DNA from: Nemertoderma westbladi
Taxonomy: Eukaryota > Xenacoelomorpha > Nemertodermatida > Nemertodermatidae
Direction of reading: 5' to 3'
Length of the DNA: 64,000 nucleotides
Assembly: GCA_032718475.1 (NCBI GenBank)
Contig: JAUCBJ010007700.1
Location: forward strand, 51,063 to 115,062
Below the pieces are notes generated by a model. The model did not search any database, was not told the DNA's origin, and saw only the letters and a list, made by a program, of their open reading frames with translations. Both the position numbers and the translations under genes were made by a program. Every line of letters starts with the position of its first letter. Within the stretch, counting starts at the first letter, position 1. Shown in pieces: positions 11,101-21,716 of the stretch.

Positions 11101-12873
11101 CCGGAACCGGGAACCCCACGACGCGATAGTGTTCATCAGTTCCGCGGTTTAAATCGTCCATTAAAACCCAATGAATACGAACCCCACAGCCAACCCCGCC
11201 CCGGGGGTAGCCAGGCTCACATGCTCGAGCGACGCGGTGCCGTTCCTCTGCAGTACAACGTGCCACCGCCGCCGATATTGGCGGGAATTCCTCCATTTCC
11301 TTTTGGCAATCCGTTGTTTCCGCCACCCGGGCCTCTCGCGAACATTTCATCCGTTTCTACGGACGCCAGGACCTCGGGAAAAACTGTGAAATCTCGGTAT
11401 GAATCGAGGAAAGAATGGTCTCACACCCGGCGAGATAATATGGCGGCGAACAAGAGTAAGGCTTCCGCTAGAGAACACGATAATGTTGAGGATGGGAGGC
11501 GGGGGGTCCCACCATCTTGGGACAGCGATTTGTTCCGGCATTCCTCCAGTTCCGTGGTCTCTGACCATCGGCTTCGGAAAGCGAGTGCAGGCGAACGTCC
11601 GGGGTCGAGGGAAGGCCGGAAGCATTGGGAAGAACCGGGGATTTACGGTAGCGATGGGAGTCGTAGAGGGCGTGGTCACCGTGACGACGAATTCTATCTG
11701 CAGGCCGAGGCGATGAGAGCCGCCGAGCGGTTGTGGGAGGTTAAACAGCAGGAGAAGGACGATCGGAAGGGCCACAAAACCGAGAGTCTTAAGATCACCG
11801 TGGACAACCCGAGGGCGCACAAACGGCATAGGTCTAGTCCGCGTCGGCGGAACCGGGACGGTGATAAACGGAAGGAATCCGCTTCGCCAACCATCGAGGA
11901 GTTTGCTAGGAGCATCGCTTTCCCCAAGGTCTCCTTGGATGTTAAACACTTGCTGCATCGGAAGAGGAGGAAACATAGTAGGGATAGGTCGTCGGAGCGC
12001 CGACGGAAGTCGCCGCAACGCCGTCGGAAGTCGCCCGAACGTCGTAGGAGGTCGCCTGAACGTCGACGCCGTTCCAAGCGGAGTCCTAAAACGGAGGAGA
12101 AACTCCGTCGGTTGATCGAACGGGAGAATCGGATGAGAGATGAAGGAATCTATTCGCCGATACTATCGGAGAACTCGAGCGCCGATGGAGATATCGAGCC
12201 GCTGTCCAAGTTTAAACGACGACTCGAACAGCTGGCTGATCTCAGCAAGGGGCGGTCGGAGCGACGGCGGAGTCGGGAGAGGAATCGTTCCCGGGATAAA
12301 CAACGCCTTCGAACTATCTCTTCGTCCCCGTCGGAAGATAGTCGACGCGACGACGGGGAGCGGGAGCGTCTCGAACGGGTCGAGATGTACCACAAAACTA
12401 TCCGCGAGAGGATTAAACAGATCCGGGATGAGATGGAGGCGAATAAGGGACGAGTGCCGAGTCCCAGCTTGACCCCGAAGGCGGATGAAGCGAAATCCGC
12501 CACGCCAGCAAACTCCAAGCCCGCTGCGGATTGGTCGTCGTTTATTTTATCCAACGCGCCACCAGCTACGCAACAACAGGTGTCTTCTGAATCTGCTTCT
12601 CAAGCCCCAGTCGTTGTTTCATCATCTAACGTGCCATCTTTCCCCCCTCCTGCCAATCCTCCCCCCACTCCCCCCTACGGCTTTCCCCCGACCATGTACT
12701 ACGGCTCAGCCGGGGGGCCCGCCCCGTACTACAACCCCCTCACAGCGCCCCCTATGTACCCCCCCACGCAGTATCCCCCGCCCCCTAATGCATACTATCC
12801 TACATACCCTCCTTCGTACCAACCCGCACTCCCCCCAAGCGCCGGTATGTATCCAACATATACCTACAAGTAA
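8131..12873 (+). CDS. SR-rich, intrinsically disordered 1580-aa nuclear-type protein
   Basis: One uninterrupted ORF runs from the ATG in TTTGCAATGAG to TAA. The N-terminus is Arg/Ser-rich (NRSRSPRRSP). Residues about 100-190 form the only folded-looking block (FWKQF, LYLSREHSS, YDTVYD). Residues about 300-355 hold KSRDNKHG repeats, and residues 421-660 hold 24 copies of a DSQKADDTSR decapeptide. The region around 1280-1320 has RRRKSP/RRRRSP repeats typical of SR proteins, followed by a charged, probably helical stretch (about 1320-1460). The tail (about 1500-1580) is rich in Pro and Tyr. RS repeats suggest a nuclear RNA-processing role; that is inference by composition. I do not recognise an orthologue. 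The gene has no intron over 4.7 kb and is GC-richer than its surroundings. Confidence 0.88.
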   Translation: MSNRRYNRSRSPRRSPDPYDIVAESRQHKDYTNNSRRLREHSDSPLTGYRNTYYQTETDPSQDILEQPGCSNEWGSPSRNYKPKRNKHSFPIPVPGVNDKEMFEEFWKQFRDDDNLLSLYLSREHSSCFASHMEFNEYILSYRMFADRMLVDLRPELYDTVYDCSLAPSLDPTYDFEHKSPDIFDEFLRHQEQVDHDRLSRHNRYSHLDDSGLRESIPRDTSFSLTPSEDESKAREHFKYGNESFQHVTRGIRRRRSHEPYHSEPQTRYGGLDSRGSSYRASKSRDAKRKSDNNSHHHKSRDHEHSDKSRENKHGSDKSRIYKHGDKSRDNKHGSGKSSDNKHGDKSRNNKHGSGKSYVRAQICDTEDKPRHNNTRRRESHRVDQKSHVSKEIDQKPCDSKQDDDTSTSHDSKKANIALPDSQKADDTSRDSQKADDTSRDSQRGDDTLRDLQKADDTSRDSQKADDTSRDSQKASDTSRDSQRGDDTSRDLQKADDTSRDSQKADDTSRDSQRGDDTSRDLQKADDTSRDSQKADDTSRDSQKADDTSRDLQRADDTSRDSQKADDTSRDLQRGDDTSRDLQRADDTSRDSQKADDTSRDLQRGDDTSRYLQKADDTSRDSQKADDTSRDSQRADDTSRDSQRADDTSRDSRKPDDTSGESREADTACPSKHGFEIQQETSHEAESNKNEESSEDKHDSDIGQDDVIHISDCRKPVDVILINDDNNQEDGSISHNSTESVVKVDESNGNKCDSDYLDQNKLIALSDSKESTNDTGCLKEGVSASDDIAVNAEKVSPSHAEPTVTTADGVAPSQFASDDVIESSEFVMDSTKTPNSNTVTPTLAKDESAKNSQTQDKNLTLYSVDNNCRSVDVQSESCAVESASVSEEKSKPKQDEIPANSTSSKSDKMSSSKPVSEKSSAEGKKRSVNGSRKLNKSSRDNPRSSISAGKLRLRHPRPRSRDEDRHGKSRNKLRSSDRDFLSGSPDITPSPEPGTPRRDSVHQFRGLNRPLKPNEYEPHSQPRPGGSQAHMLERRGAVPLQYNVPPPPILAGIPPFPFGNPLFPPPGPLANISSVSTDARTSGKTVKSRYESRKEWSHTRRDNMAANKSKASAREHDNVEDGRRGVPPSWDSDLFRHSSSSVVSDHRLRKASAGERPGSREGRKHWEEPGIYGSDGSRRGRGHRDDEFYLQAEAMRAAERLWEVKQQEKDDRKGHKTESLKITVDNPRAHKRHRSSPRRRNRDGDKRKESASPTIEEFARSIAFPKVSLDVKHLLHRKRRKHSRDRSSERRRKSPQRRRKSPERRRRSPERRRRSKRSPKTEEKLRRLIERENRMRDEGIYSPILSENSSADGDIEPLSKFKRRLEQLADLSKGRSERRRSRERNRSRDKQRLRTISSSPSEDSRRDDGERERLERVEMYHKTIRERIKQIRDEMEANKGRVPSPSLTPKADEAKSATPANSKPAADWSSFILSNAPPATQQQVSSESASQAPVVVSSSNVPSFPPPANPPPTPPYGFPPTMYYGSAGGPAPYYNPLTAPPMYPPTQYPPPPNAYYPTYPPSYQPALPPSAGMYPTYTYK
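9391..10110 (+). repeat. coding minisatellite, 24 x 30 bp
   Basis: Twenty-four contiguous 30-bp units starting GATTCGCAGAAAGC encode DSQKADDTSR or variants (DLQRADDTSR, DSQRGDDTSR). Length is exact, so the frame never breaks. Unit types alternate in blocks (for example S-K, S-K, L-R), suggesting expansion of multi-unit blocks. It lies wholly inside the SR-rich ORF. Confidence 0.95.
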
Positions 12874-13767
12874 CTCAATTAATAGAGATGTACGTCTATT
12901 AATGATAATAGCAAATGAAAATGGCAAAGCAGAATTGAAATTATTATATCTGCGTACTTTTTTAGAAGGAAGTAAAAAACTTATCAATTATAAATTCGCA
13001 AACTTATGAACTTAACTAGAAAACAAACTTAAAAATATCCATTAATTAATTAATTATACCGTATTTTACGTAGGTGTACCTACTGACTGGGTCGTGCATA
13101 TTGGAATCTTTTTAGTTTACTTTCAGTTTACTCTCTACCTGCACCGCACCGGAAGTAGCCTTACATACGTGGGATGTAGTTACATTTGGTGGCATCGAGT
13201 AGGATATTATTATCAAATGGTTTTAAACGACCTTCTTAGACAACAACAATCATATCTTTGATAACCAGGTTTAGTACACAGTCGGTGGTGCTGCCAAAAA
13301 ATTACATATATATACAATTATTATTAGTAGTATATCATATTGTTGTGATGATAATTGTCTTAGAATTCTCACTATTTAGGTTATTAACTGGTCTGGTCGT
13401 GGGATGTAAGAGTTAGAATTTGTATTTTAGTTGTTAGGTATATATGCTGTCCATATTGATTGGTACATAATTATATTATTGTATGCATCACGTTCCTAAG
13501 CTAGTAAATGGGAAATTACAGCCACCACGTACCGTTTAATATGATGCGCCACTTATAATGTTACAGCCACCACGTACCGTTGAATGTGATGCGCCACTTA
13601 TAATGTTACAGCTACAACAAGTCAAACTATTTGTATTTGGCATTATATTATTTTTATAATACTTTAGTGCATTTTTGGTGATGTCCAGTAAACAAACCAC
13701 TAACTGTTGGGGTTTCCTGTCTGATTTGTGTTGCTAATCTTATTCTAACATTGAATAATAAAATAAA
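12874..13767 (+). other. probable 3' UTR of the SR-rich gene
   Basis: AT-rich non-coding DNA follows the stop. Two overlapping AATAAA hexamers at 13757-13767 are good polyadenylation candidates. Within it a 45-bp unit (CAGCCACCACGTACCGTT...) is tandemly duplicated at about 13519-13608. UTR assignment is inference from position and signal. Confidence 0.45.
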
Positions 13768-16700
13768 TAATTTATCTTTAGTCTCAGCAACGGATGGTAC
13801 AGTACTCTACTGTTTAAATAATTTTGAAATTCTGTACGTTATAGGCCTATATTAATTTGTATTTTTAGTATTTTTATCCAATTCAATAATATCAAAATGG
13901 TAATAATAATAAGATGTTAGGCTGGCGGGACTTTTAAATTCCATGACTTCTGGTTTCGCTATGTGTAGTGTTGTTTTGGTGTTTCCATATCAATACATTA
14001 TTACTAATAATAATACTACACATATTCCCCTCTCATATATTTAATAATATACAACTTAGTTTCGTGTTCTCTTATTTGTTGGTATTTTAACTTTGGTTTT
14101 CATGGTTGATTTCTGTAACCCCTTTTCAATTTAAATTCAATTCAAAGTAACAATAAATGTATTATTTGTTTCTTTATCAATATAATATCAAACTGTAGGC
14201 TTACGTAGTTATTAACTACTACAGGTACCATCCATACAATCAATATGTTAATAAAATGTTGACTAATTCCTGTATTGTTTCTGTATTTAGTAAAAGCAAT
14301 TTATATATCTTATAGTAGTATCCTACTCCTACACAATTACATGTCTTTTCGTGATTATTTTGAGTGATATCTACACGAAAGTTGGTAAGTACAAGAGATA
14401 TAGTTCCACTGCTTAGCATTCAATACATGTCTCATTCGTATTTATGTGTACCCTGTGCTAATTGATGCTAAATCTGTTCTGGTGGAATAAGAATATATTG
14501 AACCCAACATTAATTACTCGCTTCTTTAATTTTCATCCGGGTTTTGGGTATTATAATATACATTCTTTAGCGCAGACTTGTACATTGTACTCCTACGGGA
14601 GGGTAGTGCGTGTAATATTGATAAATTGGGATATATATATATACAACGGGAGTTACAAATATCATTAACTCAACTCCACATATTTGGACTGGTCGGATAT
14701 GGAATGATACCAATCTGTGAACACGACCTTTGGTTTTGTCTGCGTTATTTACTCAACTTTTATCCTAGAAGATTGTGGCGGCACAATAAAACTCAATTAT
14801 CGCATCGCAATAAACTAATGATATCGGTATATATAGTCGGGAATTTGCATGTTTATGTTGTGCAAAATGTTTTTTTTTTGTTTCGGTTGTTAATTATAAT
14901 TAATTAATAATACAGAATTCCCTTTTGTAGATTTTTTTTTTTTTTGAAGTTATAAACTATTTGTCTGTAGAAATTATTTCAGTCTAATCCTAAATTTGTT
15001 CTCGAACGCGAATAACAGAACACAATTTTTGTTTCATCAGCTTTTCTATCAATGATTGTTAATTTCAATTTCATAATATACATTTTCAGTTACAAAGTAG
15101 TTAGGTATTTAATTAATTTTATTATATATTTTATTCAAATATTTTTGTTATAAGGTTGCAACTTAATTTTTTTTAATCCGCATTTTTGATAATTCAGGTT
15201 TATCTCTCGTTATTCTCAAAACCACAAATGCAAAAGTTTTCATATATTATTAGTCGGAGACTGGGGGGGGGGGGGGGGGGGGGAACTAGACGCAAATCCC
15301 ATCTTGGCGAATATATTAAATTAAATTAAATTAATTTAGAATTAAAGAAATTATTAAAATTAAAGAAAAATTAAAGCGAATTAAATTCTCAATTTAGGGA
15401 AAGGAGCAGTTTACTTTGACAAGTTATTTTAACCAAAACAATAAACTAAACACAATAGAACAGGTTACAGTTATTTGCGTCCAATTTCCCCTGGACAGGG
15501 ATTAATTTTTATTGCGTCCAGTTTCTCCCCTATCTGATTAGTCTACCTAATTGTTTACAGTGGTTACCTCGCAACGCCCAGTATGTTACAAGGCTATACC
15601 CTAACAGATAAAAGTTTACAAATAAATATCGGCTGTGGTTTTAGGAAAAACGAACTTCATAATGAACATAATTGTGTTCAAGTTGAGTTTGAATTATTTC
15701 GTTTATACAAAAAAATATTATTAGATCAACATATTTATAATTCTTATTTCATTAGAACGTAATAGTTCGTATTAATTAGTACAGCATCCCTGCTAAGGCA
15801 GGCTGCAGCGCAGCTGTAACAGCTATTGGTGAGAATATAGTAGTCTATCTACCAGTCGCATTTCCATCTGTATGAAATAAATAAATTTGATTGGGGATGT
15901 CGTTCCTTCGCTACGTATATCATACGTTCAATATGCGAGCCAAATTTTTAACAAATTTAATAAAAATAGGTTAGACAGTGCCAAATTTTTTTTTTTTTAA
16001 TTTTGCTTATTTATTGTGTATTTTATATATTAAAACGTTAAAAATATAATTTACAATTTGGCACTACAGTACAATATACTATACCTTTCCGGTATCCTTA
16101 AAACCTGGTTTTTCACTTTACGATAGTTCGAGGTTTCTTTCTTCTTTAAACTCGGTGGGTTGCCTCTCAGTTTATTACGAAGCTGTGGACATCAGCTACT
16201 GTTGGAGTTCCTCAACAATTCTTTACATTCTACTCAACCCAACCGTAGTGGGAGGTGTGCCCGGGATTACTCTTCTTGCTTCACGCCAACAACCACTTCA
16301 TACTGTGTGTCCTTTTATGTTCAGAACCACTTTGATATTTCATGCATTTTTTAGCATTATTATAAATCTCATTATTACAGTTATTAGTTATTACATGCAT
16401 TATTTCAAATTTTTACCTTAAAAAAACATTGAATAATAAATTTCACTATTATTAAGAACTAAAAAAAGGTAAAATTACTTTTTTTGTTTATACATAAATA
16501 AAACAGTATTGAGTATGTCACGTCAGATTAAGATCTATAAAATTCATTTACATTATTAATAATTTACGTTTTCAATGTTCGTTCTATGTAATTTTGTATT
16601 TATTTAAAACAATTATAATATCTTTCTTTCAAGTTCTTAGAATAATTTATCATTTTGATTTGAAGTTATATAATTTCCTTTAATCGCTGATATTTTAACT

Positions 16701-16793
16701 TTTACTCACTGCAGATTTCTCCTGAGGTTCTTAATTTTTCCAGTTATCTTTCAGGTGATTTCGCAGCTTTTTTACAGGTCCCATTAACCAGGA
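13768..16793. other. intergenic AT-rich region
   Basis: No supported gene. It contains a G run near 15265-15283, poly-T tracts, and many short ORFs without similarity. The last ~60 bases before 16794 (TTTCAGGT and TTTTTTACAGGTCCC) contain acceptor-like sites, so a non-coding first exon upstream of the SMYD4-like gene is possible. Confidence 0.45.
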
Positions 16794-19010
16794 ATGGATT
16801 TCTCTGAGTTCGACAAATTCCACAAGTTCATTTTAAAGTGTATAGAACAAGCGGGTGACGTCACATCGGTGTCTAATAGATTCTCGGATCTCCAAAATGA
16901 CTCCGATAGAGTTGCCTTCGTATCTCGACTCGATTGTTTGCCCACCGCCATCTTCCCAAACCCGCCTCCCTCCACCGAGAAGTCATCGCAACAGGCTAAA
17001 CGTCTGCGAAACCTAGGAAACGAATCCTACAACAAAGGCCACGACCTGAAGGCCTTACGATTGTACAACGATAGTATTTGCGAGGCGTTACACCCGCCCG
17101 GGGACCACGAAATCGCGGATTCCTCGAACTCGGTCGCTAACTCGATAGATTTCGAGGAGTTGTCCCTCGCCTTGGCCAACAGATCCGCGGTCTTTTATCG
17201 GATGCGCGAATGGCAGGATTGTGTGTCGGACGTCGACTCCGCTATGTCTGTAGGCTACCCCGATCACCTGGTCTACAAGATTCTAGAACGCAAATCGAAA
17301 AGTCTCCACGAGTTGGGGAAATGTTGCGAAGCCGCTGAGACATTTATGGAAACTTTTAAATTCCTAAAATTATCTTCTTTGGATAAAAGTAAACGGAGAC
17401 GTTTCGAGGCCGAGTGTCAATCATTGTCCGACCGCTGTAGGTCGGAGACCGTCGTACCGGAGCAGGACGAGTGTAGCGAGTTGATTAGCGGGTCCGTCGT
17501 ACCGGATGTAGAGCGTCTTCCCCCGATCCCCGCTTGCTCCGTCAACGTGCGACTTGGTTTCTCCCCGGATTGCGGGCGCTACCTGTACGCGGCCGGCGAC
17601 GTCCGCGTCGGTGAGGTGTTGGCCGTGGAACCCGCCTACTCCCACTGTCTGCTGCCCGCCCACCTCGCCACCCACTGCTACCGCTGCTTCCAGCCCACCC
17701 GCGCGCCCGTGCCCTGTTTCCGCTGCGCCCGGGTGCGTTTCTGTTCGGCCCACTGTCGGCGATCCAGTTGGCGCGCCGGGCACTCGGTGGAGTGTCCGGC
17801 CCTGTCTCGTCTCCTATCCTCCGATTCCGGGAAGTTAGCCCAACTCGCGTGGTCAACCCTGGTTTACACCGGATGGAATTGTTTGCGACGTTTTATGGGC
17901 CCAAATTCCTCGTTTGATTACAAATTCAACGCCAATGAAATTGATATTGTATCTTCGGAGTTTCTCGATGTTCCTAAAAACTTTATGGATAAAACATTAA
18001 GAGGGTTTAACACGTCCGGGCAATATCTAAGCAGTGACTTCCTTCCTGTACATTGTTTGGTAACCAATAGCGACAAGCGGTCTCCGGGTGACTTGTTTGA
18101 ACGAGCGCTCATGGCTTGGTATTTGGTGCAACTATTGGAAACTACAGATTTCTTTAGTGACGTCACCCCCACAAATCATGACGTCACTGATAATGACCTA
18201 GAGGCACTTCCGGTTAATCAGAGACCGAACCGCGCCGTGTTTATTGGCGGGTTGTTCCTCACGCTGCTGCAGAACCTGCCGTGTAACGCTCACGATATCT
18301 CGCATTTGTTCGTCCCGTGGGAGACCCCGGTAGACTCAGAGGCCACCGAGCTGGGGGGCGGGGTCTACCCCCTCCTGAGTCTCGTCAATCACAGTTGCGA
18401 CCCCAACATCGCTCGCTTCTACTACGGGACAACGGCGGTGGCGCGCGCGATCGCCCCCATCAGGGCGGGCCAACAGATAACCGACAACTACGGCTACCAC
18501 TACGCGCTCACCGATAAACCCACGCGCCGATCGCAGTTGAACAAACAGTACTACTTCTCGTGTAGTTGCCTCGCTTGCGTCAACGATTGGCCGCTATTCG
18601 ATAATCTTCCTTCGAGCGCCCCCGAGTTGCTATGCGATTGCGGGGTACCCTTCGGGGGGTCCGGTTCACGTTGCCACGGTTGCCAAATAACTTTCAACCA
18701 ATCAGACGACCGGAAGGCTTTGCTCGCCTCTCAAGCGAAATTTAGCGCCGGTTTCAATTCGATTCTAGCGGGGCGTTTTGGCGATACTTCGGTTATTTCG
18801 TCGTTAGAGAACCACTTAGATTTGCTGCATCGCCGGGTTAAACGGCCCTGGCGGGAGTTGAATGTCTGTCAGGAAGCTTTGAAACAATGTTACGGTGTGG
18901 AGGCCTCCGCTTACATTGTTTCCACGACAACGTGTGCAAAGTGTAACGAATGTAAAGTGATACTTCCTTATTCTAAGTCCATGTTAAACACTGCAACAGA
19001 TAACTCATAG
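16794..19010 (+). CDS. SMYD4: SMYD4-like SET/MYND lysine methyltransferase
   Basis: This is a 738-residue single-exon ORF beginning at the ATG in GGAATGGATTTC. Residues about 67-215 form a TPR-type helical repeat region (ANRSAVFYRM). A split SET region begins with YLYAAGDVRVGEVLAVEP at about 260. A MYND zinc finger with regular Cys pairs (CYRC, CFRC, FCSAHC, then HSVEC) spans about 295-335. The SET core has the cofactor motif NHSCDPN at about 532-538 and NYGYHY at about 565. A Cys-rich post-SET segment (CSCLAC, CDCG, CHGC) follows at about 588-635. This TPR-SET-MYND order is that of SMYD4; human SMYD4 is about 800 residues. All key residues look intact. It probably methylates protein lysines; substrate unknown. 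The absence of introns is noteworthy. Confidence 0.9.
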   Translation: MDFSEFDKFHKFILKCIEQAGDVTSVSNRFSDLQNDSDRVAFVSRLDCLPTAIFPNPPPSTEKSSQQAKRLRNLGNESYNKGHDLKALRLYNDSICEALHPPGDHEIADSSNSVANSIDFEELSLALANRSAVFYRMREWQDCVSDVDSAMSVGYPDHLVYKILERKSKSLHELGKCCEAAETFMETFKFLKLSSLDKSKRRRFEAECQSLSDRCRSETVVPEQDECSELISGSVVPDVERLPPIPACSVNVRLGFSPDCGRYLYAAGDVRVGEVLAVEPAYSHCLLPAHLATHCYRCFQPTRAPVPCFRCARVRFCSAHCRRSSWRAGHSVECPALSRLLSSDSGKLAQLAWSTLVYTGWNCLRRFMGPNSSFDYKFNANEIDIVSSEFLDVPKNFMDKTLRGFNTSGQYLSSDFLPVHCLVTNSDKRSPGDLFERALMAWYLVQLLETTDFFSDVTPTNHDVTDNDLEALPVNQRPNRAVFIGGLFLTLLQNLPCNAHDISHLFVPWETPVDSEATELGGGVYPLLSLVNHSCDPNIARFYYGTTAVARAIAPIRAGQQITDNYGYHYALTDKPTRRSQLNKQYYFSCSCLACVNDWPLFDNLPSSAPELLCDCGVPFGGSGSRCHGCQITFNQSDDRKALLASQAKFSAGFNSILAGRFGDTSVISSLENHLDLLHRRVKRPWRELNVCQEALKQCYGVEASAYIVSTTTCAKCNECKVILPYSKSMLNTATDNS

Positions 19011-19618
19011 TAACGATGGGTTAAGAGTATAGAACATCTTTATTGTTTTACAATTACGATAAAGTGTTTTCTCAGGTATATTGCGGCAGATATCGGTGTC
19101 ATCTTAATAATGCTGGATTATAAATGGTTATTTTTTAGTACTAATTCATTAATGTGTTGTGTTTTTACATAATATTTGACTAAATCAATTATATGTTCTA
19201 TGGAAAAATGCTCAAAATAATTATTACTTTATTGTTGCAAAGCTGCATTATTATTAAATATTATATAATATAAAAATTACTATTGCTTATTCTTATGAGT
19301 TTATGTATTTTTAATGTTTTAGCTAAAGGGACGCGCGGCAATAAACTACCATACATCTCAGCGAACAGTTATTACGCGGCTGGTTATATTGGATTTCGAG
19401 TTAGCAATATTTTGAGTTAGCAATATTCTAGTTTTGGAACTTTATATAGAAACTTATCACTTATTATAGTTAGCGTGCTACGTAATTCGCAAACACCCCC
19501 CCCCCCCCCCCCCCCCCCCCCACACACACTAACGCAGATATTTGGAAGACAGCTGTAGTATAATTATCCTTTCCGCTGTGGCTCGCAATTTGACTCGCCC
19601 CACAGTGTTTTTCTAAGG
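19011..19618. other. downstream of SMYD4-like gene, no further gene
   Basis: AT-rich DNA with a candidate AATAAA near 19338 and a C run of about 24 (near 19497-19520) followed by CACACACAC. Nothing else is identifiable. Confidence 0.4.
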
Positions 19619-20716
19619 GTTGCCACTCAACTGGAAAACCTGGAATAGTCAGGGAATTTCATTTGTTCTTGAAATGTCAGGAAATTCTTGTAAAAAATGA
19701 ACAAATCAGGGAAAAGTTAGTGAATGTGATGCGGGAAATGTGGCATAAGCAAAAATGTATAAGAAAAATATTCTTAAATTGTTACTTATTAATTTTGTTT
19801 AGACCAAAATCAGGAGGAAAATTTTCACTTTTGTAACCCATAGGATTGCATTGATTTTACTTTTTTTCCCGGCGAAAAAAAGTAAAATAAAATATTTTTG
19901 GTGAGATTCCTTAAATTTTATTGAATTTGTTGAGAGAGCATCGACGTAAAAAAGGTTTGCAAGTAATTTGAGCAAATTCCATGAACGCACTCAAAAGTTA
20001 TTGCAACTTTAGTGTCTGCGGGGCGTACACCAAAACGGAACTCAATATCCAATATTGGTTTATGTACCGGCATGTAGTTAAGCGGTTACGTAATAAATAT
20101 TCGTGAACACTAAATTATTTAACATTGAGTAAGGCAACATCGAGAGTTGAAGAGTGTACTGTATTTTGAATTGCAGTAACTATGGAAGCAATATATAGTA
20201 TAATACTATAGTTCAATTTATTTTGTACCACTATATCGCGGCCCTTATATTCCAAAACCGTGTATCTCAATTTTTGGCATTTTGAGAAAATGGCCAAAAA
20301 CCATTCCGGTTTTTTATGGTTATTCATTTTAATTTGTTACTGGGATTAATTCGGGAAATTTCCATATTAATATTCAATATAGGGTAAACGCATGTGCCGA
20401 ATCCACCTAAGGCAAAATTAAGGCGTGAAAATAAAGGGAAATATGTTAAAAATACCATAGTACACCGATAGTACACCATAGCAGGTATTGGTCAATATAC
20501 TTGCGCCGCACACATGTAACTTTTTTTGGATCAAAATCGGCTAACTCATTTTTTATTCTTCAAAACCAGCTATATTTTATATTTTATTTTTTAACAAAAC
20601 CGTTTATCTCTATGTTTGAATATAAAAACTTTTATTTTATTAATTAATAATTACCATTAATATTGAAAACCACAATAAACTACAATTTGTGGTAAGGGAA
20701 TAAAATAAAATGAACA

Positions 20717-21070
20717 GTCAGTTTAATGTAACGATCAGTTTAATACAATTTATAGTTTAATATAATGTAGATCAGTTATATACAAATATGAGTGTAATAC
20801 ATAGATCGGTTTATACAAATATGAGTTTAATACATAGATCAGTTTTATACAAATTTGAGTTTAATATATAGAGCAGTTTTATACAAAGATGAGTTTAATA
20901 CATAGATAAGATTTAATGATCAGTTTTTACAATTATGATGAGTTTATAGCGATCAGTTTAATACAATTTATAGTTAATTAAACAGTTCAGTTTAAACAAA
21001 TATGAGTTTAATACATTGATCCTTTTTATAGAATAATGAGTTTAATAAATCGATCAGTTTTATTCAATAC
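20717..21070. repeat. degenerate ~37-bp tandem repeat
   Basis: Recurring GAGTTTAATACATAGATCAG / TTTTATACAAATAT units, about nine copies with point changes, lie just downstream of the stop of the element's ORF. This is probably a subterminal array of the TIR element. Confidence 0.8.
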
Positions 21071-21344
21071 AGATCTACTCATTAGCTAAAGGGTGATCGT
21101 AGCCACTATTAAAGTCTGTTTGTGATTGTTTCGATGTCATCGATAACCAGAAAGACGATCTGTTTCCTGGCATGAGATTAACAAGTTTCTTTAGGATAAT
21201 CTCCTTCTTTGCTGTGTTAATTCCCCGTACACCTTCTTTCTTCTGTGGAATTTCTGGGTGATACCTCTCTTGAAGGAATTCTACAGACTTCTCTGCTTCT
21301 TTGAAGTCTCTTTTATACACCATAGGTAATCATGCAAACTTAGA

Positions 21345-21716
21345 TCATTGGTTAGAACATCATCAGCGGCTGGTGCAGAAATACCAACATCGTTTGGGGT
21401 CGGTGCAGAAATATTGACAACGTTTGGGGTCGGTGCAGAAATACCAACATCGTCTGGGGTCGGTGCAGAAATACCAACAACTTTTGGGGTTGGTGCAGAA
21501 ATACCAACATCGTTTGGGGTCAGGGCAGAAATACCAACAACGTTTGGGGTCGGTGCAGAAATACCAACATCGTCTGGGGTCGGTGCAGAAATACCAACAA
21601 CTTTTGGGGTCGGTGCAGAAATACCAACATCGTTTGGGGTCGGTGCAGAAATACCAACATCGTTTGGGGTCGGTGCAGAAATACCAACAACGTTTGGGGT
21701 CGGTGCAGAAATACCA
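21345..21716. repeat. 30-bp minisatellite, distal block
   Basis: About 12 units of GTTTGGGGTCGGTGCAGAAA followed by TACCAACAAC or TACCAACATC. It continues across the LINE at 23493-23929. On the minus strand it encodes ISAPTPNDVG/NVVG/KVVG variants. Confidence 0.95.

Noticed and set aside
11347-12554. Several 75-223 codon minus-strand ORFs within the SR-like gene
   Set aside because: Shadows of the GC-rich, Arg-rich sense frame; no independent support.
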